A stretch of DNA of 64,000 nucleotides, from positions 18,538 through 82,537 of the forward strand of contig JANQKQ010000061.1 of assembly GCA_028281105.1 (NCBI GenBank), given 5' to 3'. The translations under genes were made by a program, and so were the position numbers. Numbering within the stretch: position 1 is the first letter of the stretch; each line of letters begins with the position of its first letter. This stretch comes from Rhizobiaceae bacterium (GTDB taxonomy: Bacteria; Pseudomonadota; Alphaproteobacteria; Rhizobiales; Rhizobiaceae). A model generated the notes under the pieces. It was given only the letters and a program-made list of their open reading frames with translations. It made no database searches and was not told the DNA's origin. Below are positions 1-8,974 of this stretch, piece by piece.

Positions 1-1254
1 TTCGACCAGCCGATGCAGGGCGGCCGAAAGCTTGACCTCGTCGCGGCGCTCCTTGGCCCGCGCGCCCATGGAATAGACCGGCTGCGGCGGCTCCGATACG
101 CTGAGCTGCGCGGAAGCGTCCTTCTCGCTCGACAACACCGAACCCGTCACGGCGTGCTCGAGCTTGCCGAGCGCCACCGTCGCGCCCTCGACCGCCTTGT
201 CGAGCTTTTCGGTATCCTTGCCCATCATCCGATACAGGCCGGAAATGCGGTTGGCCTCGTCGCCGACGAATATCGAGGCGCCGTCGGGCACTTCGCCGGC
301 AAGCACGCGCGTTACCGACAATTTGCCCGAGTGGGTGGTGTGGATCGTCTTCATCACCCCGCCCAGGAAGCCGGATGCGCCGTCGATGCCGTGACGCGCG
401 CGGGTCGCCGTCACGTCGGGCGCGTCATGGCGAATGGCTTTCAGCAGCCGCAGCACGCCGTTTCCCTTTTCGGCCGCGCCGATCAGCACCGGCGTGACGT
501 GGCCTTCCTGCAGGTCGTTGCGCAGATCGGCGAACACCGTCTCGCGCTCGGGCTCGATGTCTTCGAGCAGTTGCTCCATCAGCTCGTCGTCATGATCGGC
601 CAGCGTCTCCAGCATGGTGAAGCGCGCATCTCCCTGGCGGTCCTTTTCCGCATCCGGGGTCTCGACGATCTCGCTTTCCTCGTGCTGGCGGTAGATGTAG
701 GCGCGCTCCAGCGCCAGATCGATCGAGCCGATCGGCGCCTCATCCTTCCAGATCGGGATCTGGCGCAGAAGCAGCGGCGTTTCGCTCGCCTGCTGCAGCA
801 TGGCGAGCGTGTCGCGAACGCCGGCCGTCGCCTGATCGATCTTGTTGAGGAACAGAATGCGCGGAATGCCGTGATTGTCCAACCGCTTGAGCATCAGCTG
901 CAGCGCCGGCAGCTTCTTGTCATCGGCTTCGGCGACGACCACCGCCACGTCGCACAGTGCGAGGATCGGATCGGCCTCGTAGGCGAATTCCACCGAACCG
1001 GGGCAGTCCGCGAAGGTGATGGAGTCCCCCATGAACTCGGTGGTGGCGAACGATGCCTCCACGCTCATGCCGTGGGCGCGCGCTTCCGCAGAATGGTCAC
1101 CCACGGTGTTGCCCTGGCCCACTGAGTTTTGCCGTGAAATGGCGCCGGTTCGCGCCAGAATGGCCTCCAACAGCGTCGTCTTGCCGCTCGACATGGGACC
1201 GACAATGGCCACGCATTTCGGTCCCGTTCTCCTTTCGCCGTTCGATGCTCCCAT
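1..1254 (-). CDS. Elongation factor G-like GTPase (partial, 3' end outside window)
   Basis: The visible 418 residues begin MGASNGERRTGPK and hold a translation-factor GTPase domain. A P-loop reads GPMSSGKTT near residue 20, a DCPGS switch motif follows near residue 80, and NKID sits near residue 135. Domain-II-like sequence follows. The P-loop GPMSSGKTT differs from the GHIDAGKTT type of true EF-G, so this is probably the EF-G-like paralogue found in many Hyphomicrobiales rather than the essential translocase. The start is supported by GGGAGGA about ten bases upstream. It is divergent from the M20 deacylase gene. The C-terminal domains III-V lie beyond the left edge, so ribosome binding cannot be judged. 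Confidence 0.85.
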   Translation of the reverse strand, partial: MGASNGERRTGPKCVAIVGPMSSGKTTLLEAILARTGAISRQNSVGQGNTVGDHSAEARAHGMSVEASFATTEFMGDSITFADCPGSVEFAYEADPILALCDVAVVVAEADDKKLPALQLMLKRLDNHGIPRILFLNKIDQATAGVRDTLAMLQQASETPLLLRQIPIWKDEAPIGSIDLALERAYIYRQHEESEIVETPDAEKDRQGDARFTMLETLADHDDELMEQLLEDIEPERETVFADLRNDLQEGHVTPVLIGAAEKGNGVLRLLKAIRHDAPDVTATRARHGIDGASGFLGGVMKTIHTTHSGKLSVTRVLAGEVPDGASIFVGDEANRISGLYRMMGKDTEKLDKAVEGATVALGKLEHAVTGSVLSSEKDASAQLSVSEPPQPVYSMGARAKERRDEVKLSAALHRLVE

Positions 1255-1434
1255 TGGTTTAACTTCCTCCCGCCTTTGTCTTCGACCGCACCAGTCGCCA
1301 CATCGCGTTTCGCCCCGTTGGCCGGGGTCGGTAAGACATGGTTCCATCGAATGGCCGGCATGGCAAGTGGGCAGGCGAAACCGACGGCCGCCAACGCTTG
1401 CAAGCACGACCAATCCAGGCTCTTAATCGCCGCT

Positions 1435-2604
1435 ATGGCGAGCGAAGGCCCCTCCCCCGAAACGATCGAGCTGCTTGAACGCCTGATCGGTTTTCCCACC
1501 GTCAGCCGCGATAGCAATCTGCAGCTCATCGAATTCGTGCGCGCCTATCTCGACGAGCACGCCATCGCCTCGACGCTGACCCACAACGACGAGCGCACCA
1601 AAGCCAACCTGCACGCGGTCATCGGGCCGTCCGACGTGCCGGGCGTCATGCTGTCGGGCCATACCGATGTGGTGCCGGTGGATGGCCAGGATTGGTCAAG
1701 CGACCCGTTCTCGATGCGTCGCGCGGCGGGCGCCTGCTACGGGCGCGGAACGGCCGACATGAAAGGCTTCATCGCGTGCGTGCTGGCGATGGCGCCGCAT
1801 GCGGTCGGGCGCGAACTGACAAGGCCGATCCACATCGCGCTCTCATATGACGAGGAAATCGGCTGCATCGGCGTGCGCCGGATGATCGATGTGCTGGAGC
1901 ATGCCCCGGTTCGCCCCGCCTTCTGCATCGTCGGCGAGCCGACGGAAATGGCGGTGGCGATCGCCCACAAAGGCAAGACCGGCGCGCTCGGCATCTGCCA
2001 CGGGGTCTCGGCCCACTCCGCGCTGGCTCCCACGGGCTTGAACGCCATCTACCTGGCCGGCGAACTCATCGCCGCCATTCGCGCCATGCAGGACGAGCTC
2101 ATCGCCGCCGGCGGCCACGATCCGGCCTACGCGGTGCCCTACACGAGCCTGCATGTGGGCGTGATCGCCGGCGGCACCCAGCTCAACATCGTGCCCAATC
2201 GATGCACGTTCGAGTTCGAGATCCGCAACATCGCCAAGGATGCGCCCGGCGAGATAATGGCGCGCGTGCGCGCACAAGCCGACAAGATCGTCGAACGCCA
2301 TCGGGGCGAATTTCCCGACTGCCGCATCGACATTGAGGTCTTCAATGAATATCCCGGCCTCGACACCTCACCCGAGGACGAAGTCGTCGCCTTCGTCAAA
2401 TCGCTCGCGAACGCCAACGACCACATCAAGGTCGCCTTCGGCACCGAGGGCGGACTGTTCCAGCAACGCCTGGGCGTCCCCACCGTGGTCTGCGGCCCGG
2501 GCTCGATGGAACAGGGGCATAAACCGGACGAGTTCATCACCGAGGAACAGCTGGGCAGGTGCGATCGGTTCCTGGCCGCACTCGTGGACCGTTTGAGCGG
2601 CTAA
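1435..2604 (+). CDS. argE: M20-family deacylase, acetylornithine deacetylase type
   Basis: A 389-residue cytosolic metallohydrolase of the ArgE/DapE family, which removes acyl groups from amino-acid substrates such as N-acetylornithine. The metal site is complete: SGHTDVVPVDG, YGRGTADMKGF, the catalytic YDEEIGC, VGEPTEM and a late EQGHKPDEF histidine. I chose ATG 1435 (MASEGPSPET) because family members start shortly before the conserved ETIELLERLIGFPTVS stretch; an upstream in-frame start would add about 53 unlikely residues. Its stop overlaps the stop of the convergent oxidase gene by four bases. Beside a polyamine-degradation cluster it might instead cleave gamma-glutamyl or acetyl polyamine intermediates; that is inference. 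Confidence 0.85.
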   Translation: MASEGPSPETIELLERLIGFPTVSRDSNLQLIEFVRAYLDEHAIASTLTHNDERTKANLHAVIGPSDVPGVMLSGHTDVVPVDGQDWSSDPFSMRRAAGACYGRGTADMKGFIACVLAMAPHAVGRELTRPIHIALSYDEEIGCIGVRRMIDVLEHAPVRPAFCIVGEPTEMAVAIAHKGKTGALGICHGVSAHSALAPTGLNAIYLAGELIAAIRAMQDELIAAGGHDPAYAVPYTSLHVGVIAGGTQLNIVPNRCTFEFEIRNIAKDAPGEIMARVRAQADKIVERHRGEFPDCRIDIEVFNEYPGLDTSPEDEVVAFVKSLANANDHIKVAFGTEGGLFQQRLGVPTVVCGPGSMEQGHKPDEFITEEQLGRCDRFLAALVDRLSG

Positions 2605-3902
2605 AGCCGGTCCAGCATCGCGTGATAGCCCATCGCCAGAACCAGGAGCGGCCATCGTAGCACCGCACCGCCGGGAAAGCGTCGGGCGGGCAACCTGGCG
2701 AATTGCTCAAAGCGTTCACTACGCCCCTCGACCTCATCGGCGACCAGCGCGCCGGCCAATGTCGCCAGCGCCACCCCGTGGCCGGAATAGCCGGACACCG
2801 ACCAGATATTGTCCGCCGGCCGGGCGAAATACGGCAGCCGGCTCATGGTGATCGCCAACGTGCCGCCCCAGCCATAGTCGATGCGCGCGTCAGCGAGTTG
2901 GGGATAGATTTTCAACATCGGCTTGCGCACGAACGCCTTGATGTCGGCGGGGAAGCGGTAGCCGTAGGTTTCGCCACCGCCGAACAACAGCCGGCGATCG
3001 GCCGACAGGCGGAAGTAGTTGACGACGTAGCGCGAGTCGGAAACCGCCACGTCGTCGCGGATCAGTTGTTTGGCCAGGTCATCGCCCAACGGCTCGGTTG
3101 CGACGATGAAATTGTTGATCGGCATCACCCGGGCCGCCACGGACCGTTCCAATCCGCCCAGATAGCCGTTGCAGGCGAGGATCAGATGGTCGGCATTCAC
3201 GGTTCCGGCATCGGTGACGATACGAACCCTTTTGCCGTTCTCGATCGCCGTGACGCGGCTGCGCTCATACAGCCGCGCGCCCGCGCCATCGGCGGCCTGC
3301 GCCAGGCCCAACGCGTAGTTGAGCGGATGCAGATGGCCGGCGCCGGTATCCAATAGGCCACTGAAATAGGCGCGCGTGCCCACCATGGCGCCGATCTCCC
3401 CGCTGTCGACGAAGCGCACGGCTTCATAGCCGTATTCGTCGCGAAGCAGGTCCGCATAGGCCCGGGTGTGCGGCCCCAAGCGGCGGCGGTGATTGGCGTA
3501 GAGGATGCCCGCGCGATAGTCGCAATCGATGCCATGCTCGCCGATGAGGCCGTGCACCAGCGCCTTGGCGTCCTCGCCGAGGCGCCACAGCGATCGTGCG
3601 TGTTCGCGTCCGAGCATGTCCCGCAACTCATCCTGGCCACGGCGTTGGCCCGAGCCGAGCTGGCCGCCATTGCGGCCCGACGCGCCCCAGCCGACCCGCT
3701 GCGCCTCGACCAGCGCCACGTCACGGCCGGCCCGGGCCAGGTGCAGCGCGGCGGAAAGGCCCGAGTAGCCGCCGCCGACGACGCATACCTGGCAGCGGAT
3801 GTCCTCAATCAGGCGCGGCAGATCGAGCCGGCGGTTTGCGGTGTCGGCATACCAGGACGGCGGATACTCGCCCGGTCGGTCGTTGGCGTCGAGCAGGTTC
3901 AT
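2601..3902 (-). CDS. puuB: FAD-dependent gamma-glutamylputrescine oxidase-like protein
   Basis: A 433-residue DAO-family flavoprotein with an N-terminal dinucleotide-binding stretch (VCVVGGGYSGLSAALHLA, about residues 40-57), followed by WGASGRNGGQLGSGQRRGQ, a motif typical of the PuuB/OrdL group. These enzymes oxidise gamma-glutamyl-putrescine to the aldehyde, releasing ammonia and peroxide. It is the last gene of a three-gene minus-strand run (synthetase, aminotransferase, oxidase), 12 bases after the aminotransferase stop, so co-transcription is likely. The context of a polyamine importer and two glutamylpolyamine synthetases supports a polyamine substrate over sarcosine or glycine. No PuuC-type aldehyde dehydrogenase or PuuD-type hydrolase is present in the window. 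Confidence 0.8.
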   Translation of the reverse strand: MNLLDANDRPGEYPPSWYADTANRRLDLPRLIEDIRCQVCVVGGGYSGLSAALHLARAGRDVALVEAQRVGWGASGRNGGQLGSGQRRGQDELRDMLGREHARSLWRLGEDAKALVHGLIGEHGIDCDYRAGILYANHRRRLGPHTRAYADLLRDEYGYEAVRFVDSGEIGAMVGTRAYFSGLLDTGAGHLHPLNYALGLAQAADGAGARLYERSRVTAIENGKRVRIVTDAGTVNADHLILACNGYLGGLERSVAARVMPINNFIVATEPLGDDLAKQLIRDDVAVSDSRYVVNYFRLSADRRLLFGGGETYGYRFPADIKAFVRKPMLKIYPQLADARIDYGWGGTLAITMSRLPYFARPADNIWSVSGYSGHGVALATLAGALVADEVEGRSERFEQFARLPARRFPGGAVLRWPLLVLAMGYHAMLDRL

Positions 3903-3914
3903 TGGCGATGAGGC

Positions 3915-5327
3915 TTATTCGGCCGCCTGCCGCGCCACCATCATGCCCTCGGCGCGCAGGTGCGCATGGGTCTGATCGAGGGTCTTGAGCGCCAGGGCGA
4001 CCAGCTCGTCGATCTCGGCCTGCGATATGACCAATGGCGGACAGATGATCATCTTGTCGCCGACATGGCGCATCACCAGGCCGTTGGCGAACGAGTAATT
4101 GCGGCAGATCAGGCCGACCGCGCCCTCATCGGCGGCGAACGGCCGACGGCAGGCCTTTTCGGCCACCAGCTCGACCGCGCCGACCATGCCGGCAATCCGC
4201 GCCTCGCCCACCAGGGGGTGGTCCCCCAGTTCCAGCCAGCGGCGTTTCAGATAGGGCGCGGTGCGCTCGGCGACGGTATCAACGATCGCCTCCTCTTCAA
4301 GGATGCGCAGGTTCTCCAGCGCCACCGCGCAGGCGACCGGATGGCCGGAATAGGTGTAGCCGTGGAAGAACTCGCCGGCATCGGCCTCGAACTGGGTGGC
4401 GATCTTCTCCGAGATCACGCTGGCGCCGATCGGCATGTAGCCGGAACTCAGGCCCTTGGCGATGGTCATGATGTCGGGGCGAATGGCAAAGGTTTCGCTG
4501 CCGAACCATGCGCCGGTGCGCCCGAAGCCGCAGATCACCTCATCGGCGATGAGAAGGATCTCGCGCTCATCGCAGATGCGCTGGATCTCCGGCCAGTAGG
4601 TCTCCGGCGGGATGATGACGCCGCCGGCGCCCTGGATCGGTTCACCGATGAACGCGGCCACCTTATCTTCGCCCAGCCGGTCGATTGCTTCTTCCAGCTC
4701 GCGCGCGCGGGCGAGACCGAACTCGGCCGGGTCCATCTCCCCGCCCTCGCGATACCAATAGGGCTGGTTGATGTGCTCGATGTCGGGAATCGGCAGGCCG
4801 CCCTGCCCGTGCATCGCCGCCATGCCGCCCAGGCTGACCGCCGCCAGCGTCGAGCCGTGATAGGCGTTCCTGCGCGAGATCACGATGGTCTTGTCGGGCT
4901 TGCCCTGGCTCGCCCAGTAGTGGCGCACGAAGCGCAGGTTGGTGTCGTTGGCCTCCGAGCCGGAGCCGGCGAAGAATACCCGGTTCAGATCCCCCGGGGT
5001 CAGTTGCGCCAGCCGCGCTGCCAGTTCGATGGCCGGCGGGTGGGCGGTCTGGAAGAACGTGTTGTAATACGGCAGTTGCGCCATCTGCCGCCGCGCCGCT
5101 TCGGCCAGTTCGGCGCGCCCGTAGCCGATGTTGACGCACCACAGGCCGGCCATGCCGTCCAGGATCCTGACGCCGTCGGAATCGGTCAGATAGACCCCGT
5201 CGGCGCTCGTGATCACCCGCGTGCCGAGCCGGTTGAGTTCGGCGGCATCGGTGAACGGATGCAGATGGTGGGCGGCATCGATTGCCTGCAACTGGGCCGT
5301 GGGTAGATGGTTGTCGATCCGGTTCAT
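3915..5327 (-). CDS. spuC: Class III aminotransferase, putrescine/polyamine-pyruvate type
   Basis: A 470-residue PLP-dependent omega-amino acid aminotransferase of about normal family length. Visible motifs are GMAGLWCVNIGYG, the phosphate-binding GSGSEANDTNLR, RRNAYHGST, the cofactor aspartate in LLIADEVICGFGRTG and the Schiff-base lysine in TIAKGLSSGYMPIGA (about residue 292). This closely resembles SpuC-type putrescine:pyruvate transaminases, which convert putrescine to 4-aminobutanal. It lies 21 bases after the glutamine-synthetase-like gene on the same strand. The cell may therefore have both a transamination and a glutamylation route for polyamines. A beta-alanine:pyruvate or other omega-amine substrate cannot be excluded. 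Confidence 0.85.
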   Translation of the reverse strand: MNRIDNHLPTAQLQAIDAAHHLHPFTDAAELNRLGTRVITSADGVYLTDSDGVRILDGMAGLWCVNIGYGRAELAEAARRQMAQLPYYNTFFQTAHPPAIELAARLAQLTPGDLNRVFFAGSGSEANDTNLRFVRHYWASQGKPDKTIVISRRNAYHGSTLAAVSLGGMAAMHGQGGLPIPDIEHINQPYWYREGGEMDPAEFGLARARELEEAIDRLGEDKVAAFIGEPIQGAGGVIIPPETYWPEIQRICDEREILLIADEVICGFGRTGAWFGSETFAIRPDIMTIAKGLSSGYMPIGASVISEKIATQFEADAGEFFHGYTYSGHPVACAVALENLRILEEEAIVDTVAERTAPYLKRRWLELGDHPLVGEARIAGMVGAVELVAEKACRRPFAADEGAVGLICRNYSFANGLVMRHVGDKMIICPPLVISQAEIDELVALALKTLDQTHAHLRAEGMMVARQAAE

Positions 5328-5348
5328 GCGCGTGGCCCTGCCCGCTTG

Positions 5349-6725
5349 TCACACGTTCAGCAAAAGATGCTCGCGCTCCCACGGGCTGATCACCTGCAGG
5401 AACTCCTCATGCTCGTGGCGCTTGATCGCCAGGTAGATCGAGGAGAACTCCTCGCCCAACACCTCGCGCACCTCCCTGCATTCGTCGAACAGGGACAACG
5501 CGGTCAGCACGTCGCGCGGCAGCGAATGCGGCATGTCATAGGCCTCGCCCTTGACCGCGTCGCGCGGCTTGATCTGGTGCTTCATGCCCAGATAGCCGCA
5601 TGCAAGACACGCGGCGATCGCCAGGTACGGGTTGGTGTCCATGCCCACCACCCGGTTCTCGATGCGCCGGTCGGCCGGTTCGCACACCGGGATGCGTAGC
5701 CCGGTGGTGCGGTTGTCCACGCCCCACTCCAGATTGACCGGCGCGGCCGCGTTGGGCACCAGCCGGCGATAGGAGTTCACATAGGGCGCCAGGATGCACA
5801 CCACCGACTGCAGATAGTACTGCTGGCCGCCAAGAAAACCGTAGAACAGCTCGCTTGGCCCGTCGGCTTCGCTGTTGAACAGGTTTTCGCCCGTCTTCGC
5901 GTCGATCACCGACTGGTGGATGTGCATGGCGCTGCCCGGCTCGCTTTCCATCGGCTTGGCCATGAACGTCGCATAGCAATCGTTGCGCAGCGCCGCCTCG
6001 CGAATGGTGCGCTTGAACAAGAACACATGATCGGCCAGTTCCAGCGGGTCGCCATGGTTGAGGTTGATCTCCAGTTGCCCGGCGCCGCCTTCCTGTTGGA
6101 TCGTGTCGATCTCCAGTCCCTGGGCTTCGGCGAAATCGTAGATGTCGTCCACGACCGCGGCATATTCGTCGACGCCGGAGATCGAGTAGGCCTGCCGGCC
6201 GGTGCTCTTGCGCCCGGTGCGGCCCACCGGCGGCACCACCGGATTGTCGGGGTCGATGTTGGGTTTGGTCAGATAGAACTCCATCTCCGGAGCGATCAGC
6301 GGCCGCCAGCCGTCGCGCGCATACAGATCGAGCACGCGCTTGAGCACGTTGCGCGGCGCCAGCGGATGGGGCGTGCCGTCCTGGTTGTTGAGATCGTTGA
6401 TCACCTGGATGGTGACGTCGCCCGCCCATGGCACCGCCCGCGCCGTGGCCATGTCGGGCTCCAGCACGATGTCGGCCTCCGTCCACACATTGGGAATGTC
6501 CACCTCGGCATAGTCGCCGGTGATGGTCTGGAAGAAGATCGACGACGGCAGGAACATGCGCTGGGCGCGGAAGAACTTGCGCGCCGGCATCGCCTTGCCC
6601 CGGCCGATGCCGACCGTATCCGGCACCACGCATTCGACCTCTTCGATGGCGCGGCCGTCGAGCCACGACTGCAGGGCAACAGGGAGCTTCGCGATCTGCT
6701 GGGCGAAATTGTCTTGAACGTTCAT
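5349..6725 (-). CDS. Glutamine synthetase-family gamma-glutamylpolyamine synthetase
   Basis: A 458-residue member of the glutamine synthetase family. Conserved elements are the metal-binding EMEFYL, EGGAGQLEINLNHGDPLELAD, the ATP/nucleotide stretch GSAMHIHQSV, and NRVVGMDTNPYLAIAACLACG. The family (PuuA, SpuB/SpuI) joins glutamate to putrescine or longer polyamines using ATP, and lacks the long N-terminal region of GlnA. It is the first gene of the minus-strand catabolic run and is divergent from the importer operon, across a 211-base region that must hold both promoters. A second, only moderately similar synthetase lies at the end of the importer operon, which suggests different substrates for the two copies. 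Confidence 0.85.
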   Translation of the reverse strand: MNVQDNFAQQIAKLPVALQSWLDGRAIEEVECVVPDTVGIGRGKAMPARKFFRAQRMFLPSSIFFQTITGDYAEVDIPNVWTEADIVLEPDMATARAVPWAGDVTIQVINDLNNQDGTPHPLAPRNVLKRVLDLYARDGWRPLIAPEMEFYLTKPNIDPDNPVVPPVGRTGRKSTGRQAYSISGVDEYAAVVDDIYDFAEAQGLEIDTIQQEGGAGQLEINLNHGDPLELADHVFLFKRTIREAALRNDCYATFMAKPMESEPGSAMHIHQSVIDAKTGENLFNSEADGPSELFYGFLGGQQYYLQSVVCILAPYVNSYRRLVPNAAAPVNLEWGVDNRTTGLRIPVCEPADRRIENRVVGMDTNPYLAIAACLACGYLGMKHQIKPRDAVKGEAYDMPHSLPRDVLTALSLFDECREVREVLGEEFSSIYLAIKRHEHEEFLQVISPWEREHLLLNV

Positions 6726-6936
6726 GGCTCAATCAAGCCGGTGTTTGCGCGCCCGCAAGATAGTCGCTCGTTCTTCCCCTTGCCAGGGCAAAGTTCCGCT
6801 GCCGGCTGTCCCTGCAGCGCCCCGCATTTTCCATTGACGAAGCCGGTGCGGTTTCGGAAATTGCGGCAAAGAACAGCCCCCCGCGCACGTGCCGGAAGGG
6901 CGGCGCGACAAGCGGATATTTGCAGGAGGAACACCC

Positions 6937-8016
6937 ATGAAACACAGAAAATCGCCGATGATGACCAGCCGGCGCAGCTTTCTGGCGGGAACCGGCGCGG
7001 TGGCCGCCGGCATCACGCTGGCCCCGCACAAGAGCTTCTCGGCGGAAGACAAGGTGATCAATTTCTACAACTGGGACACCTATATCGGCGAGACCACCCT
7101 GGACGATTTCGCCGCGGCCACCGGCATCGAGGCGAAGATGGACCTGTTCGCCGACAATGACGAACTGTTCGCCAAGCTTCGCGAAGGCAACCCCGGCTTC
7201 GATGTCATCGTGCCGTCGAACGACTATGTCGAGCGCATGGCCGTCGCCGACATGCTCTCGCCGCTCGACCACGACAAGATCCCGAACATCGCCAACATCG
7301 AGCCGGTGTTCATGGAGGCCGCCTTCGACCCCGGCCGCAAGTTCTCCCTGCCCTACATGTGGGGCACGATCGGCATCGGCTATCGCGCCGGCGCCGTCGA
7401 CGGCGTGCCCGACAGTTGGAAATGGCTGTACGATTCGGACAAGTATTCCGGCCGCATCGCGCTGCTTGGGGACGCCTCGACCGTAATGGGCCTGGCGCTC
7501 AAATATCTGGGCTATTCCTACAACACGGTCGACCCGGCCGAGATCAAGCAGGCCGAGGAACTGATCATCGCACAGAAGCCACACATCAAGCTGTTCGCCG
7601 ACGACAACGGCCAGGACCTGCTGGCCTCGGGCGAAGTCAACCTGGCCCAGGAGTGGAACGGTGACATTCTGCAGGTGCAGGAAGAGGACGAGGACATCGC
7701 CTATATCGTGCCCAAGGAAGGCGCGGTGATCTGGCAGGATTGCCTGTGCATCCCCGCGGGCGCTCCGCATCCGCAAAACGCGCACGCCTTCATCGACTAC
7801 CTGCTGGACGCCGAAGCCGGCGCGGCGATCGCCGACTTCATCCAGTACGCCACGCCCAACGGCGCGGCCAAGAAGCTGATGAGCGAGGAATATCTGTCCA
7901 ACCCGGCGATCTTCCCCACCGAAGAAGTAATCGCCAAGCTGGAGCCGGAGATCTATCGCGGCGAAGAGGTGACCAAACTGTTCGACGAGGCGTGGACGCG
8001 CATCAACGCCGTCTAG
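6937..8016 (+). CDS. Polyamine-binding periplasmic protein, PotD/PotF/SpuD family
   Basis: A 359-residue extracellular solute-binding protein. The N-terminus carries a twin-arginine-like signal (TSRRSFLAGTGAVAAG, about residues 10-25) ending near FSAED. The mature part opens VINFYNWDTYIGETTLDDF, the hallmark of PotD/PotF proteins, and continues with GFDVIVPSNDYVERM and LPYMWGTIGIGY. It would capture putrescine or spermidine in the periplasm for the permease genes that follow. The start at ATG 6937 has an ideal GCAGGAGGA seven bases upstream. A strong GC hairpin follows the stop codon before the first permease. Tat rather than Sec export of such a protein is a little unusual. Confidence 0.9.
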   Translation: MKHRKSPMMTSRRSFLAGTGAVAAGITLAPHKSFSAEDKVINFYNWDTYIGETTLDDFAAATGIEAKMDLFADNDELFAKLREGNPGFDVIVPSNDYVERMAVADMLSPLDHDKIPNIANIEPVFMEAAFDPGRKFSLPYMWGTIGIGYRAGAVDGVPDSWKWLYDSDKYSGRIALLGDASTVMGLALKYLGYSYNTVDPAEIKQAEELIIAQKPHIKLFADDNGQDLLASGEVNLAQEWNGDILQVQEEDEDIAYIVPKEGAVIWQDCLCIPAGAPHPQNAHAFIDYLLDAEAGAAIADFIQYATPNGAAKKLMSEEYLSNPAIFPTEEVIAKLEPEIYRGEEVTKLFDEAWTRINAV

Positions 8017-8027
8017 GTCCACATCAC

Positions 8028-8056
8028 GGCGCGGCCCCGCGAAGTCGGGCCGCGCC
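8028..8056 (+). other. Intercistronic hairpin after binding-protein gene
   Basis: The arms GGCGCGGCCC and GGGCCGCGCC pair perfectly over ten bases around a nine-base loop. There is no downstream T-run, so it is more likely an mRNA-stabilising or partial-attenuation hairpin than a full terminator. It lies between the binding-protein stop and the first permease, a common place to keep binding protein more abundant than the membrane subunits. Confidence 0.7.
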
Positions 8057-8083
8057 CGCATCGCAACGGCGAGCGGCCCGCAC

Positions 8084-8974
8084 TTGGACCATTGGAGAGA
8101 TCATAAGCTGGCGTTCTGGGTCTTCGCGATCCCCGGAACCGCATGGCTGGTGGTCTTCTTCCTCGCCCCGCTGGCCATCGTGTGGGCGCTGTCGTTCGGC
8201 GAGAACATCTCGATCACCCAGACCCGGGTGACCGGCACGCTGGAGAACTACGGCCGCGCGCTGCTCACCCCGGTCTATCTGCAGGTCATCTGGAAGTCGG
8301 TCTGGCTGTCGGCGCTGGCGACGGCGGGCTGCCTTTTGATCGCCTATCCCGTAGCTTTCCTGATCTCGTTTGTTGGCGCCAGATGGAAGATGATCCTGCT
8401 GGCGGCGATCATCCTGCCGTTCTGGATCAACCTGCTCATCCGCACCTATGCGTTGATCGCGGTGTTCCGCACCCGCGGCTTCGTCAATTTCGGCCTGGAA
8501 TGGGTCTACGAGACCTTGTTCCTCGACCGGTTGTTCGGCCCGTTCCAGCCGCTGGAGTTGCTCTACAACAATTTCGCCGTCGGGGCCGGGCTGATCTACG
8601 TGTTCATGCCGTTCATGGTGCTGCCGCTATACGCCTCGATCGAGCGGCTCGACAAATCGCTGCTGGAGGCGAGCCTCGATCTGGGCGCCGGCCAGTTCAC
8701 CACCTTCTGGCGGGTCACCGTGCCGCTCACCATGCCGGGCATCGTATCGGGCATCATCTTAGTGTTCATCCCGATGCTCGGCTCCTTCCTGATCCCCGAC
8801 CTGCTCGGTGGCACCAACGCCCAGATGATCGGCAACGTGATTGAGCGCCAGTTCAAATCCGCTAACGACTATCCGTTCGGCGCGGCCCTGTCGTTCCTGC
8901 TGATGTACGCCACGTTCGCGGCGCTGGCGCTTCGGGCCTATGCGGCCGGCCGCCGCTCGGCGGCGCAGGTGTGA
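8084..8974 (+). CDS. Polyamine ABC transporter permease, PotB/PotH type
   Basis: A 296-residue inner-membrane permease with about six hydrophobic segments. The first is FAIPGTAWLVVFFLAPLAIVWAL, and the second and third cover LATAGCLLIAYPVAFLISF and the downstream IILPFWINLLIRTYA, which is typical of PotB/PotH. The EAA loop reads EASLDLGAGQFTTFWRVTVPLTMPG and contacts the ATPase. I used TTG 8084 as the start because no earlier or nearby ATG gives the complete first membrane segment; this is the least certain part of the call. The stop TGA overlaps the GTG start of the next permease by four bases, indicating translational coupling. Confidence 0.87.
   Translation: MDHWRDHKLAFWVFAIPGTAWLVVFFLAPLAIVWALSFGENISITQTRVTGTLENYGRALLTPVYLQVIWKSVWLSALATAGCLLIAYPVAFLISFVGARWKMILLAAIILPFWINLLIRTYALIAVFRTRGFVNFGLEWVYETLFLDRLFGPFQPLELLYNNFAVGAGLIYVFMPFMVLPLYASIERLDKSLLEASLDLGAGQFTTFWRVTVPLTMPGIVSGIILVFIPMLGSFLIPDLLGGTNAQMIGNVIERQFKSANDYPFGAALSFLLMYATFAALALRAYAAGRRSAAQV

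Noticed and set aside
13..1125. Open plus-strand frame at the left end
   Set aside because: It opposes the EF-G-like gene, whose GTPase motifs and ribosome site are clear; the plus-strand translation has no recognisable domain.
2598..2607. Four-base overlap of the convergent argE and puuB stop codons as a special signal
   Set aside because: CTAA supplies a stop on each strand; such tail-to-tail overlaps are common in compact genomes.
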